A stretch of 48,118 nt of DNA from the NCBI GenBank assembly GCA_903930345.1, contig CAIYYI010000070.1:1-48118 (forward strand), given 5' to 3'. A program made the position numbers and the translations under genes. The stretch is from an uncultured Verrucomicrobiota bacterium (GTDB taxonomy: Bacteria; Verrucomicrobiota; Verrucomicrobiia; Limisphaerales; CAIYYI01). Below the pieces are notes generated by a model. It saw nothing but the letters and a program-made list of their open reading frames with translations. It did not search any database and was not told the DNA's origin. Shown in pieces: positions 34,506 through 43,591 of the stretch; position 1 is the stretch's first letter; each line of letters begins with the position of its first letter.

Positions 34506-36881
34506 ATGAGAAGAGTGCTCTTAGCTTGCTCTGTGCTGCTCCTCCTGACACCAACATCCAGGAGTGCTGACTCACCGGCCGCCGCCGAGTCATTCGATCT
34601 TGACCGTGTTCGGCTGCTGGAGGGACCCTTCACGAAGATTCAGGAACTTCACCGCACCGGACTGGTCGGGCAGCTTGAGCCGGACAAGTTGCTTTTCCCG
34701 TTTCGCAGGAACGCTGGCATTCCTCAGCCCTCGGGCTTAAAGAGCGGCTACGGCGGCTGGGATGACGGCTTCATCGCGGGGCACTATGGCGGCCATTATC
34801 TCTCAGCTGCGGCTCGCATGTGCGCCGCCACCGGCGACACGTCATTTCGCGATAAAGCCAACTATATGGTCAAAGTGCTGGCTGACTGCCAGGAGAAGCT
34901 GGGCAGCGGATACCTTTCGGCCTTTCCTGCCACCAAGTTTGACCGGCTTGAAGCCACCCCGCGCGCCGCCTCGGTCGAGTATTACACCATTCACAAGATC
35001 ATGGCCGGTCTGGTGGATGTGGCCCGGTATGGAGAGAATCCGCAGGCATTCCAGGTCGCCGCCAGGATGTCCGACTATTTCGCGGCGCGCATGGCGAAGC
35101 TGAAGCCCGACGAGATCAACGCGATTTTGAGAACTGATTACACCGGGAATCCGGTCAACGAGTTTGGTGGCATGGCGGAGGCGCTGGTCGATCTTTACCT
35201 GCTTGCGCGCAAGCAAGGTGATACCAAAGCCGACCGTCATCTGAAGCTGGCAGCGGTGTTCAACCGCGACTGGCTGATTGAGCCTTTGATTCAAGGGCAG
35301 GACAGGCTAAGCGGTCTGCATGGAAATACCCATATCGCGCAAGCCTGCGGCCTATCCCGGTACGCGCTGGCGGCCAACGATGACCGAACCGGGCAGGCCG
35401 CCGAGGTCTTCTGGAAGCTGATGATCCAAAAACACTCGTTTGTTAATGGCGGCAACACATTTCATGAAAAGTTGCGGGCACCCGGGATCGAGGTGATGGG
35501 AACAGGCAACTCGGCCCTCAATCCGTTAACGGCTGAATCCTGCAACACCCACAACATGCTCAAACTCACGCATGCGCTCTTCAAGCGTGCGCCGGCAGTG
35601 GCCTACGCCGACTACTACGAGCAAGCCCTCTACAATCACATCCTTGCCTCAATTGCGCCTGATCACGGAAAGGTCATGTATTACATGCCGCTGCGGCCCG
35701 GCGATTTTCGAGTCCACATCGACTCGCCGTATTGCTGTCTGGGCACGGGCATCGAAAACGCCGCGCGCTTTGGTGAAGCCATCTATTTCCACCGTGGCAA
35801 TAACTTGTGGGTAAACCTCTATATCCCCTCGATGCTCGATTGGAGTGAGCAAGGAATGAAGATCCGTCTCGATACCCATTACCCGGAAACTGGCAATGTG
35901 CGGCTGACCCTGGAAATGAGTCAGCCCGTCGACGCCACCTTCTATTTTCGCATACCCGCATGGCTGGAAGGTGTGGCGGAGGCAAAGGTCAATGGAATTA
36001 AAGCATCAACACAGCCGAGTCCCGGCGCCTTCCTTCCCATTACCCGCAAATGGAACCGTGGCGACACCGTTGAGTTGAAACTGCCGCTGACACTCCGTGT
36101 CCGCCCAAGCACGGACGACCCGGCCACGCTGTCGTTCTTTTACGGCCCAGTCCTGCTGGCGGGAAAACTCGGACGCGCGGGCATGCCGATCTCGGATGTC
36201 GGCGACAACATGGCTCATAGCGGCGCATCAGCCTGGCCGACGCCAACCTTTGAGAGTGAGACACCCAACAAACCAGCCTTGGACATCAAACCGGATGCCA
36301 ACACGCCCATGACCTTCACAGCCCGCATGGTTAACCCGGTGGACCGGCAGCCTTTTTCAGTTACGCTTGCGCCATTTTACCAAGTGCATCATCAGCGCTA
36401 CGCGGTGTATTGGAAAGTGCTCACGCGGTCGCAATTGGAGGACCGCTCCACCCAGCTCGCCCGGGCGCGCGCCCCCAAACCAACCTCATTCATCGGAGAT
36501 GCGGAGGCAGAAGCCGATCGAGGCCTGCAGAGCGAAAGGAGTTTGACTGGGACACATCAGGGTCGGCGTTGGCGCGACGCGAATAACGGGGGATGGTTTT
36601 CCTATCGTCTGCCGGTCAATGCAACCAACGACGTGAATCTTGTTTGCACCTACTGGGGCGGTGAAACCGGCAACCGTGTGTTTGACATCCTTGTCGAGGG
36701 CACCCGCATCGCCACCCAAACCCTCGAGCCAAGCAAACCGGGGGAATTCATCGAGGTTTTCTATCGAATCCCGAGGGAACTAATCGTTGGAAAACAATTC
36801 GCCACCATCCGGTTCCAGGCGCACCGCGGAGCGCAGGCGGGCGGAGTCTTCGACCTCCGCTTGGAACCACCGGACAAATGA
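34506..36881 (+). CDS. Exported GH127-type (DUF1680) beta-L-arabinofuranosidase or relative, 791 aa
   Basis: It is one of the few genes here with a strong ribosome site (GGAGGTG, about 5-11 bases before the ATG at 34506). A signal peptide covers about 1-21 (MRRVLLACSVLLLLTPTSRS). The (alpha/alpha)6 barrel shows the DUF1680 hallmarks SGYGGWDDGFIAGHYGGHYL and HKIMAGLVDVARYG, and the zinc-cysteine centre: E344 and C346 in TAESCNTHNML, C410 and C411 in SPYCCLGTGIEN. In GH127 the corresponding Glu and three Cys bind zinc, and one Cys is the nucleophile. Beta domains follow. The length (791) exceeds the usual ~660 owing to an extra C-terminal module. Related GH146 or other DUF1680 families are possible, so the substrate is most likely, but not surely, beta-L-arabinofuranose. 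Confidence 0.88.
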   Translation: MRRVLLACSVLLLLTPTSRSADSPAAAESFDLDRVRLLEGPFTKIQELHRTGLVGQLEPDKLLFPFRRNAGIPQPSGLKSGYGGWDDGFIAGHYGGHYLSAAARMCAATGDTSFRDKANYMVKVLADCQEKLGSGYLSAFPATKFDRLEATPRAASVEYYTIHKIMAGLVDVARYGENPQAFQVAARMSDYFAARMAKLKPDEINAILRTDYTGNPVNEFGGMAEALVDLYLLARKQGDTKADRHLKLAAVFNRDWLIEPLIQGQDRLSGLHGNTHIAQACGLSRYALAANDDRTGQAAEVFWKLMIQKHSFVNGGNTFHEKLRAPGIEVMGTGNSALNPLTAESCNTHNMLKLTHALFKRAPAVAYADYYEQALYNHILASIAPDHGKVMYYMPLRPGDFRVHIDSPYCCLGTGIENAARFGEAIYFHRGNNLWVNLYIPSMLDWSEQGMKIRLDTHYPETGNVRLTLEMSQPVDATFYFRIPAWLEGVAEAKVNGIKASTQPSPGAFLPITRKWNRGDTVELKLPLTLRVRPSTDDPATLSFFYGPVLLAGKLGRAGMPISDVGDNMAHSGASAWPTPTFESETPNKPALDIKPDANTPMTFTARMVNPVDRQPFSVTLAPFYQVHHQRYAVYWKVLTRSQLEDRSTQLARARAPKPTSFIGDAEAEADRGLQSERSLTGTHQGRRWRDANNGGWFSYRLPVNATNDVNLVCTYWGGETGNRVFDILVEGTRIATQTLEPSKPGEFIEVFYRIPRELIVGKQFATIRFQAHRGAQAGGVFDLRLEPPDK

Positions 36882-36950
36882 AATGCACCCATGAAAAGAC
36901 CGACTATCGCCTTCCTGTTGTTGGGAAGCTTCACCACTGAAAACAACATC

Positions 36951-38702
36951 ATGAAACTCAATTCTATCACCCTGCTTCGCCTTGCCATTAACTTAATGAT
37001 TGGTCTGGCGCCAACGGCGCTCACAGCGCAGAGCACCTATGCGCCCTCACCGGGATGGTCATTGACCGCTCCGCCTGCCGTCCCTGCCGCCGCAGTGCCA
37101 GACAGCAAACAGCCCGCCGACCCGAGGGATTTCCCCGAGGTGAAGATGGAATTCAAGATCGCACCCGGCCCATTTGAGCCCACTTGGGAGTCGATCAAAA
37201 AACACTACCCCGGCGAGCCCGATTGGTTCAGACAGGCCAAGTTCGGCGTCTTTGTGCACTGGGGGCCCCAGGCTTTCGGTCGCAGTGGCGACTGGTATGC
37301 GCGCAACCTTTATCGCGAAGGACATCCCGCTTACACGAATCACCTCCAGAACTTTGGCCACCCATCGGAGTTCGGTTACAAGGACGTGCTCAATGCCTGG
37401 AAGGCGCCGAAATGGGACGCCGCCGCGCTCACGAAAAGTTTCCACGACGCAGGCATGCGCTTCATGATGGTGGTCGGCGTCCACCACGACAACTTTGACT
37501 TGTGGAATTCGGCTTACGATCCTTGGAATTCGGTGAACGTCGGCCCCAAGAAGGACATGATCGGCGGCTGGTCCACGGAGGCCCGCAAGCTGGGCATGAA
37601 GTTCTGCATCACGTTTCACCATGAATACAGCTGGTGGTGGTGGGCCGATGCCTTCAAGGCGGACACGTCGGGGCCGAAGGCAGGCGTCCCCTACGATGGC
37701 AACCTGACGCTCGCTGATGGCAAAGGGAAGTGGTGGGAGGGCCTTGACCCGCGCCTGCTCTACAACATCAACCTCCATGAGTATTACCAGGTCGCGGAGA
37801 TTCCCTTCACCCGCAAAGGCATTTTTCAGGACCATCAGGCCTACGCCAAGTGGTATGCCGAACGCTGGGCGCTGCGGATCATGGATGCGATAGACAAATA
37901 TGATCCCGACATGTTTTACACCGACGGCAACTCCAGCGAGCCGTTCAGCGGTGGTCACAGCGGGTCCGGTTTCAAGTGCGACGCGGGCCGCTGTGTCGTC
38001 GCGCACTTTTACAACCGTGCCCTGGCAAAGCGCGGGCAGGTGGACACGCTCGCGCTGATCAAGTTCCAGCCTGCTAATCCAGCGGTCGGGGTGACCTCGG
38101 AAGTCAGCGTGCCACGCGACATCAAGCGCAACCAGCCCTGGATCGGTGAAAACCCCATCGGGGACTGGTACTACGGGCCGAACTATTACTACGCCGCCGT
38201 CAACCTGGTGCGAAGCCTGCTTGAATATGCCTCACGCGGCGGAAACTACGCCTGCGCCGTGCCCGTCACGCCCGAAGGCGATCTCGAACCCGCCTGCCAG
38301 CAGATGCTGGCGGACATGGGAGCCTGGATGAAGATCAACGGGGAGGGAATCTACGGTTCAACCGCATGGAAGAAATGGGGCGAAGGCCCCGGCAAAACCT
38401 TCAGCGGAAAACTTGGCGCACAAACGGCGGCCATCAAATACAGCAGCGCTGACTTCCGGTTCACCCAAGGCAAGGACGGCAACGTTTTTGCCTGGTGTCT
38501 GGCGGTCCCTGCGGCAGATGAAGAATTGAGAATTCGGGCGCTTGGTCAAAGCGCAAAGCTTCTGGACCACCCCGTCAAGTCAGTCACATTGCTTGGTTCT
38601 CCAAAAAAGATCGAGTGGCGCCAGGAAGCTGACGCGCTCATCATTCGCTGCCCGGCGGAAATGCCCTTCAACCATGCCGTTGGATTTCGGGTTGAATTCT
38701 AG
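36951..38702 (+). CDS. Exported alpha-L-fucosidase, GH29, 583 aa
   Basis: The frame is open from an ATG at 36891, but the ATG at 36951 opens the better signal peptide (KLNSITLLRLAINLMIGLA, then ALTAQS). A Pro-rich spacer leads to the GH29 barrel: WFRQAKFGVFVHWGPQAF, AGMRFMMVVGVHHDNFDLWN, LGMKFCITFHHEYSWWWW and PDMFYTDGNSSEP. D325 in that last motif is the expected nucleophile. LLEYASRGGNYACAVPVTPE matches the late-barrel GH29 segment. A small C-terminal beta domain ends the protein. It is only loosely similar to the GH29 enzyme at 25541, so the two probably differ in linkage preference. It fits the same extracellular L-fucose-releasing role. Confidence 0.9.
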   Translation: MKLNSITLLRLAINLMIGLAPTALTAQSTYAPSPGWSLTAPPAVPAAAVPDSKQPADPRDFPEVKMEFKIAPGPFEPTWESIKKHYPGEPDWFRQAKFGVFVHWGPQAFGRSGDWYARNLYREGHPAYTNHLQNFGHPSEFGYKDVLNAWKAPKWDAAALTKSFHDAGMRFMMVVGVHHDNFDLWNSAYDPWNSVNVGPKKDMIGGWSTEARKLGMKFCITFHHEYSWWWWADAFKADTSGPKAGVPYDGNLTLADGKGKWWEGLDPRLLYNINLHEYYQVAEIPFTRKGIFQDHQAYAKWYAERWALRIMDAIDKYDPDMFYTDGNSSEPFSGGHSGSGFKCDAGRCVVAHFYNRALAKRGQVDTLALIKFQPANPAVGVTSEVSVPRDIKRNQPWIGENPIGDWYYGPNYYYAAVNLVRSLLEYASRGGNYACAVPVTPEGDLEPACQQMLADMGAWMKINGEGIYGSTAWKKWGEGPGKTFSGKLGAQTAAIKYSSADFRFTQGKDGNVFAWCLAVPAADEELRIRALGQSAKLLDHPVKSVTLLGSPKKIEWRQEADALIIRCPAEMPFNHAVGFRVEF

Positions 38703-38738
38703 TTCAAGTGCACAATCAAAGAACCGGGAGAAACGATC

Positions 38739-41477
38739 GTGAAAAATACCATTTCAAGGACCCTGACGATAGTGGGTTTGCTGCTGACAATGCCGCTCCT
38801 GGCCGCCAGTCCGCCAGCCTTTCTCAAAGGCTGCAACATAATCTGGAATTCGCCTTCACAGGACTCGCTCGATTCCATGCCGCTGTCCGGGCGGATGGGC
38901 GCGGGCGCGAATGTGTGGGTGCAGGACGGCTCGATCTGGCTCTATCTCGCGCACAACGGCGCCTACGACGAGCAGGGGCGTCTGCTCAAACTCGGCTGCG
39001 TTAGAATCACTCCGGTGGAGTTCAGCCTGGGTGAAGCGGGCTTTCGTCAGGAACTAGATCTCGGTAGCGGTGCTATTGTCATTCGACAGGATGACTTCAG
39101 AGCTGCTCTCTGGTTTGCCGGAGAAACGCTCATTTTTGAATCCACAACCGCCAAGCCGCGCGCGCTGGAGGTTGCGTTCGGCTCCTGGCGCGACCAGAAG
39201 CGCGATGGCATTCGCTGTGACATGATGGGTGCCAAGGGAACCTTCACGCCGGATCACATCAGTGCCAACCCGAATGGCGTAGTGTGGTTCCATCGCAACG
39301 GGGAATTTCCTGTCGATGTAGTCAGCAAGGCCAAGAGCCAGGGAATTGCTGCCGATGCGGTGTTCGACGCCACCACGCGGCGGGTTTTTGGCGGGGCCGT
39401 CGTTGTGGATGGCGGTCTTTCCGGACCGGGGGAGTCCGTTGTGCAATGGCAGTTCTGGGAGGGTAAGGCATGGACCGGGCGCACTTTGGCACGCACGACG
39501 CAGGTCATCGCCATGCGGCTGGGCGCCAAGCTGGATGCTGATACGCAACAATGGTCGGTTGCGGCGAAAGCCATGCTCGCTCCGGCTGCCCGGAAAGCCG
39601 CCCAGGCCGACGAGTTGAGCCGCTGGAGCGATTTCTGGCGGCGCTCCCATATCGTGGTGAATCCCACTGCCAAAGCCGGCGACGCCGGCTGGCTCATCGG
39701 ACGCAACTATCAACTCTTTCGCTACATGCTTGCCTGCAATCGGGATGGTGAGCTGCCGCTGCTGTTCAACGGCGGCATCTTCACCACCGACAACAAACCG
39801 GGCCGCATCACCGGGAACAACAACAACGAACTGCCCATCTCTGAGGGCAGCCCCATCACCCCTGATTTCCGCCGCTGGATGGGTTGCCATTTCATGTCGC
39901 AAAACCAGCGCTGGCTCGGCTGGCCCGCCGTGGCCGGCGGCGATGCCGATTTGCTCGCGCCGTCGATTGCCTTCTACCGCGACCGCGCCGCCACTGCCGC
40001 CTCGCGGGCCAAGACCAACGGCGCGGATGGCGTGGTTTATCCCGAACCGCTCGACATTTGGGGGCTTTGTTGCGTCGGACCCCGCCCCGATGGCCTCTGC
40101 GGCGCCGAGCACCTCACCTATCACTTCTCGATGATGCTTGAGCACGCCTGGATGGCCTTACAGGCACGCGATACACTGGGCATTTCCCTTGCGAAAGACC
40201 TGCCGTGGATTGAAGGCACAATCCTTTTCTACGACAGCTTCTACCGCGCGCAGACCAGGAAGCGCACCGGCAAGGACTTGGGCGACAACGGTAAGTTGGT
40301 GATTTATCCCGCATGCGGCCTCGAATTTGCCGGCGGCGCCACGGATCCGATTGAGGTGGTCTGCGGCCTCAAGCGCATCACCGCTGGACTGCTCGCGCTT
40401 CCCGATCTTTCGGCCTCGTCGCGCGACCGTCTCCAGCGTCTCCAGTCCACTCTGCCCGAACTCCCCGTCGGCAAACGTCAGCGGCGCCCCTCGCTGCTCC
40501 CGGCGAAGACCTGGGAATGCGACTACAACAAATGGGAACCCATCGAGATGTATGCGTTCTGGCCGTATCGCTTCGTCGGCATCACGCAGCCCGAAACCCT
40601 GCAACTCGCCCGCGACACTTGGGAAACCGTTCCTGCGGACCGCGCCCGTCTATGCAAACAGGACTACTCGTGGATGGCCAACGTCGCGAACATGGCCGCG
40701 CTCGCGTGGCCGGAGGAGGCGAAAAAACGCGCGATCTACAAGATGGCCAACACCAACGCACCGCAGGCGCGCTTCCCGGCTTTTTTTGGGCCTGGGCACG
40801 ATTGGCTGCCAGATCACAACTGGGGCGGAGCAGGAATGGTCGGAGTGCAAGAGATGCTTCTGGCGCCGGAGCCGGGACCGCAGGGGAAACTCCACCTCTT
40901 CCCCGCCTGGCCGGCCGAATGGGACGTGGATTTCAAACTGCACGCGCCGGGACCAACGATGGTCGAGGCCGTGCTGCGCGGTGGGAAGCTCGTTTCCCTC
41001 AATATCACCCCGAAGTCGCGTGCCAAAGACATCGTGAACTGGCTCGGTAAACAACCTGCCTATCAACCGCCGCCCCCGCCGCCGGTGCCTTTGAGCCAAG
41101 GCAAGCGGGTCACCGTTTCCAGCCAGTTCAACCAGCCCGGCTATGACGCGCCGCGCGCAGTGGACGGCGATCTCAAAACCCGCTGGGCCTCCGATTTTGC
41201 CGCCCGCGACGGCTGGCTGGCGGTGGACCTCGGCGAAGAAAAGGCAATCGGCAGCGTCTGGATATCTGAGATCGAATGGCCCGAGACCCAGGAGTTCGCC
41301 ATCGAGATCAAGCAGGGCGAGACGTGGACGGAGATTGCGCGGGGCACAACCATCGGTGCGGACAAGACGGTTGGGTTTCCACCCGCCCGCGCCCGCGAAA
41401 TCCGTCTGCATGTGCTGAAGGCCAAACGCCCGATCAATATCAACGAGTTTCAGATTTTCCCGCCTGAGAATCCCTGA
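38739..41477 (+). CDS. Exported DUF5703-type (GH95-like) protein with C-terminal discoidin module, 912 aa
   Basis: The start is a GTG at 38739 with GGGAG at 38726-38730, followed by a signal peptide (KNTISRTLTIVGLLLTMPLL). The N-terminal beta domain has the DUF5703 pattern CNIIWNSPSQDSLDSMPLSG, then GANVWVQDGSIWLYLAHNGA. The central helical barrel (about 290-720) includes LPLLFNGGIFTTDNKP, FMSQNQRWLGWPAVAGGDAD and WEPIEMYAFWPYRFVGI, similar in layout to GH95 and other (alpha/alpha)6 enzymes. After a PPPPPPVP linker comes a discoidin-type domain (about 790-910: VTVSSQFNQPGYDAPRAVDG, WLAVDLGEEKAIGSVWISEI), probably binding carbohydrate. Its enzymatic activity is unproven. Position among fucosidases and a rhamnosidase suggests an exo-acting glycosidase. 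Confidence 0.82.
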   Translation: MKNTISRTLTIVGLLLTMPLLAASPPAFLKGCNIIWNSPSQDSLDSMPLSGRMGAGANVWVQDGSIWLYLAHNGAYDEQGRLLKLGCVRITPVEFSLGEAGFRQELDLGSGAIVIRQDDFRAALWFAGETLIFESTTAKPRALEVAFGSWRDQKRDGIRCDMMGAKGTFTPDHISANPNGVVWFHRNGEFPVDVVSKAKSQGIAADAVFDATTRRVFGGAVVVDGGLSGPGESVVQWQFWEGKAWTGRTLARTTQVIAMRLGAKLDADTQQWSVAAKAMLAPAARKAAQADELSRWSDFWRRSHIVVNPTAKAGDAGWLIGRNYQLFRYMLACNRDGELPLLFNGGIFTTDNKPGRITGNNNNELPISEGSPITPDFRRWMGCHFMSQNQRWLGWPAVAGGDADLLAPSIAFYRDRAATAASRAKTNGADGVVYPEPLDIWGLCCVGPRPDGLCGAEHLTYHFSMMLEHAWMALQARDTLGISLAKDLPWIEGTILFYDSFYRAQTRKRTGKDLGDNGKLVIYPACGLEFAGGATDPIEVVCGLKRITAGLLALPDLSASSRDRLQRLQSTLPELPVGKRQRRPSLLPAKTWECDYNKWEPIEMYAFWPYRFVGITQPETLQLARDTWETVPADRARLCKQDYSWMANVANMAALAWPEEAKKRAIYKMANTNAPQARFPAFFGPGHDWLPDHNWGGAGMVGVQEMLLAPEPGPQGKLHLFPAWPAEWDVDFKLHAPGPTMVEAVLRGGKLVSLNITPKSRAKDIVNWLGKQPAYQPPPPPPVPLSQGKRVTVSSQFNQPGYDAPRAVDGDLKTRWASDFAARDGWLAVDLGEEKAIGSVWISEIEWPETQEFAIEIKQGETWTEIARGTTIGADKTVGFPPARAREIRLHVLKAKRPININEFQIFPPENP

Positions 41478-41490
41478 TTCAACTCACGCT

Positions 41491-42933
41491 ATGGTTCGCT
41501 GCCTTCTGGTGCTTATAATCTCATCGGCCCTGTCGGCTTTTGCTGCTGAGTCGTTCGCGCCTGACTTCCGCATCAAGCCCGACGATTATACCGTGTTGAT
41601 GGCTGTCGATGCCAAGCTCCCGCCGGGGCTGAAGCCGTTCCAGGCTGGTGCGCATGGGAAGTTCCATGTTATGGGCTGGACGCAACCGGAGCAGCAACTG
41701 GAGTGGAAAATCACCGTGCCTCAGGAGGACGCATACGCCGTGAATGTCCTGCTGCGGCAACACGGAAATCAGCCGTTGGTTGTGGAAGTGCTCGGTGCAG
41801 GACAGACGCTGAGCGCAGTCGTGCCAGAAACAACGCGGGGCTGGCAACGCGTATCGTACGGCGGCACACTACGCTTGCCCGCCGGCCAGCAGCGGTTCCT
41901 GTTGCAGGCCCACGCGCGGGACAAGACGAATCGCTTCAATGGGTCGGTCTTCTCCGTCGAACTGGTGCGCCCTCGCGTGCGCGAACAACTGCACGCGGCG
42001 GCGCTCAATCTCCGTGCCGACACCCGCTGGCTCCAAGCTTGCCGCTACGGGCTGATGTGCCATTGGACTTCAGAAACATTTCCGCAGCGTGGTGAGCGCG
42101 AGACCTACGCCCAAGCGGTGCATGATTTCGACGTGGAGGGTTTCGCCAGGCAGGTGCAGGAAACCGGCGCCGGCTTTGTGGTTTTCACGACTTCTCATGC
42201 GCAGCATTTCTTCCCGGCCCCGCTGGCATCGCTCGATCGCCTTCTGCCGGGCCGCACGGCCCAGCGTGATCTCGTGGGTGATTTGGCCGATGCGCTGGGC
42301 CGATGCGGGGTGAAACTCTTCCTCTACTATCACCTGGGTGCGACCAGCGATCCGGCATGGCTCAAGGCCACCGGGTTCTGGGAGACGGACACCAGCCGAC
42401 TCTTCGACAACTGGACAGCCATGATCAGCGAGGCGGGCCAACGCTACGGAGATAAACTTGCGGGTTGGTGGTTCGACGACGGTGCGGTCAACTACTACTA
42501 TCGCAGCGCGCCATGGGAGCGATTGGGTATGGCGGCCAAGGCTGGGCACCCTGGGCGTTTGGTTGCTTTCAATCCATGGGAGCTGCCATCGCCCACGGAA
42601 TTCCAGGACTACTTGTGCGGCGAGGGCAATGCCGATCCCAGCGCTGGTGGCTTGCTTGCTGTCGGTGGGGACGGGCACTTTAAGTCGGGTTCCCATCAGG
42701 ATCTGCAAGCCTGCGCCACCCTCATCACGGAAGGCGATTGGGTTCATTCGCAGAAGAATACCGACATCGGTCAACCCCGCTGGAGCGCACAACAAATGGC
42801 AGTGCTGCTGAAGGATTTTATCGCGCGGAAAAACGTCCCCATCTTCAACCTGGAAATCTACCAAGAGGGGGCCGTTTCACCTGCCAGCGTTGCGATGTTC
42901 AAGCACGCGCGCGAGCGATTGGCCTCGCAATGA
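41491..42933 (+). CDS. Exported GH29-like protein with N-terminal beta-sandwich, 480 aa
   Basis: The ATG at 41491, 13 bp after the previous stop, opens a signal peptide (VRCLLVLIISSALSAFAAES). Residues ~25-165 form a carbohydrate-binding-like sandwich (FRIKPDDYTVLMAVDAKL, LEWKITVPQEDAYAVNVLLR). The barrel follows: RYGLMCHWTSETFP, TGAGFVVFTTSHAQHFFPAP, CGVKLFLYYHLGATSD and KLAGWWFDDGAVNYYY. The Asp pair D329/D330 occupies the position of the GH29 nucleophile. The His/Trp-rich motifs of classical GH29 (HHDGF, IHWG) are altered (TSHAQHF, CHWT), so specificity may have drifted from fucose. It is the last enzyme of the long plus-strand block, and no terminator is obvious after it. Confidence 0.78.
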   Translation: MVRCLLVLIISSALSAFAAESFAPDFRIKPDDYTVLMAVDAKLPPGLKPFQAGAHGKFHVMGWTQPEQQLEWKITVPQEDAYAVNVLLRQHGNQPLVVEVLGAGQTLSAVVPETTRGWQRVSYGGTLRLPAGQQRFLLQAHARDKTNRFNGSVFSVELVRPRVREQLHAAALNLRADTRWLQACRYGLMCHWTSETFPQRGERETYAQAVHDFDVEGFARQVQETGAGFVVFTTSHAQHFFPAPLASLDRLLPGRTAQRDLVGDLADALGRCGVKLFLYYHLGATSDPAWLKATGFWETDTSRLFDNWTAMISEAGQRYGDKLAGWWFDDGAVNYYYRSAPWERLGMAAKAGHPGRLVAFNPWELPSPTEFQDYLCGEGNADPSAGGLLAVGGDGHFKSGSHQDLQACATLITEGDWVHSQKNTDIGQPRWSAQQMAVLLKDFIARKNVPIFNLEIYQEGAVSPASVAMFKHARERLASQ

Positions 42934-43051
42934 TGTGCGATCCGGCCCTCTCAAATTCCAACCTCGCTTGAACTTCGAATGCCCTACGCCCCGCGTATAT
43001 TCGGGGTCCAGGCAACGCCGGGATTGCATCTCGGTTATCAATCGGCCACCC

Positions 43052-43079
43052 TTGCCCCGGCGTGCCTGAGTCGGGGCAA
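43052..43079. repeat. Perfect 8-bp inverted repeat upstream of the CZB gene
   Basis: TTGCCCCG (43052-43059) and CGGGGCAA (43072-43079) are separated by 12 bases and end 19 bases before the ATG at 43099. The repeat could be an operator, or an RNA hairpin that ends the glycosidase transcript or controls CZB translation. It is not followed by a T-tract, so it is not a standard intrinsic terminator. Confidence 0.4.
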
Positions 43080-43098
43080 CGAGAACAGATGTGGCAAT

Positions 43099-43470
43099 AT
43101 GAATAACTATTCGGAACAGATCAGCAAAGCCCTTTTGGCGCATGGGGCGTGGAAGCAACGCTTGAACTCGGCCGTTGTGGCCCGCAGCAGCGAATTTACT
43201 CCGGCACAAGTAGGGCTGGACAATCGGTGCGATTTCGGCAGGTGGTTTTATTCGCTGCCTGCGGAGTTGAGAGCAACGGAGATTGCAGGCAAGGTCCAGA
43301 AACTTCACGCCGAATTCCATGGTGAAGCGGCGAGAGTCCTGAGCTTGGCTCTTCAAGGTGAAAAAGACCAGGCGCTGAAGGCTTTAGGCTTCGGGGAGAA
43401 GTATTCGCTCGTCAGTGGCCAGCTGGCCATGGCCTTGAAGCAATGGGAAAAGCTCATCGCTGCCGGGTGA
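43099..43470 (+). CDS. Stand-alone CZB (chemoreceptor zinc-binding) domain protein, 123 aa
   Basis: The ATG at 43099 is preferred because the CZB fold begins immediately after it; the frame is open from 42979. The 3His/1Cys zinc site of the family is visible: H15 (LLAHGAWKQRL), C44 (DNRCDFGRWFYS), and H70 and H74 (KLHAEFHGEA). The rest is helical, as expected for a four-helix bundle. CZB domains normally end chemoreceptors or diguanylate cyclases and sense zinc or oxidants such as hypochlorous acid. This one has no attached output domain, so it must act through a partner or as a zinc buffer. No chemotaxis or c-di-GMP gene is in the window. The cytoplasmic location is inferred. Confidence 0.85.
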   Translation: MNNYSEQISKALLAHGAWKQRLNSAVVARSSEFTPAQVGLDNRCDFGRWFYSLPAELRATEIAGKVQKLHAEFHGEAARVLSLALQGEKDQALKALGFGEKYSLVSGQLAMALKQWEKLIAAG

Positions 43471-43591
43471 GTTGCCCAGGCGTTCCAGCGGGCCGGGGCC
43501 AATCGGTTCAGACTGGGGCAAATTCAACGTCATAGTCGGCGGACTCCGGTCGACGATCATTGCGTTAGGCGTTTCCTCCCGCGCGTGCTTT

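Noticed and set aside
42989..43006. CCCCG-8-CGGGG hairpin as terminator of the enzyme block
   Set aside because: Only 5 bp of stem and no T-tract after it.
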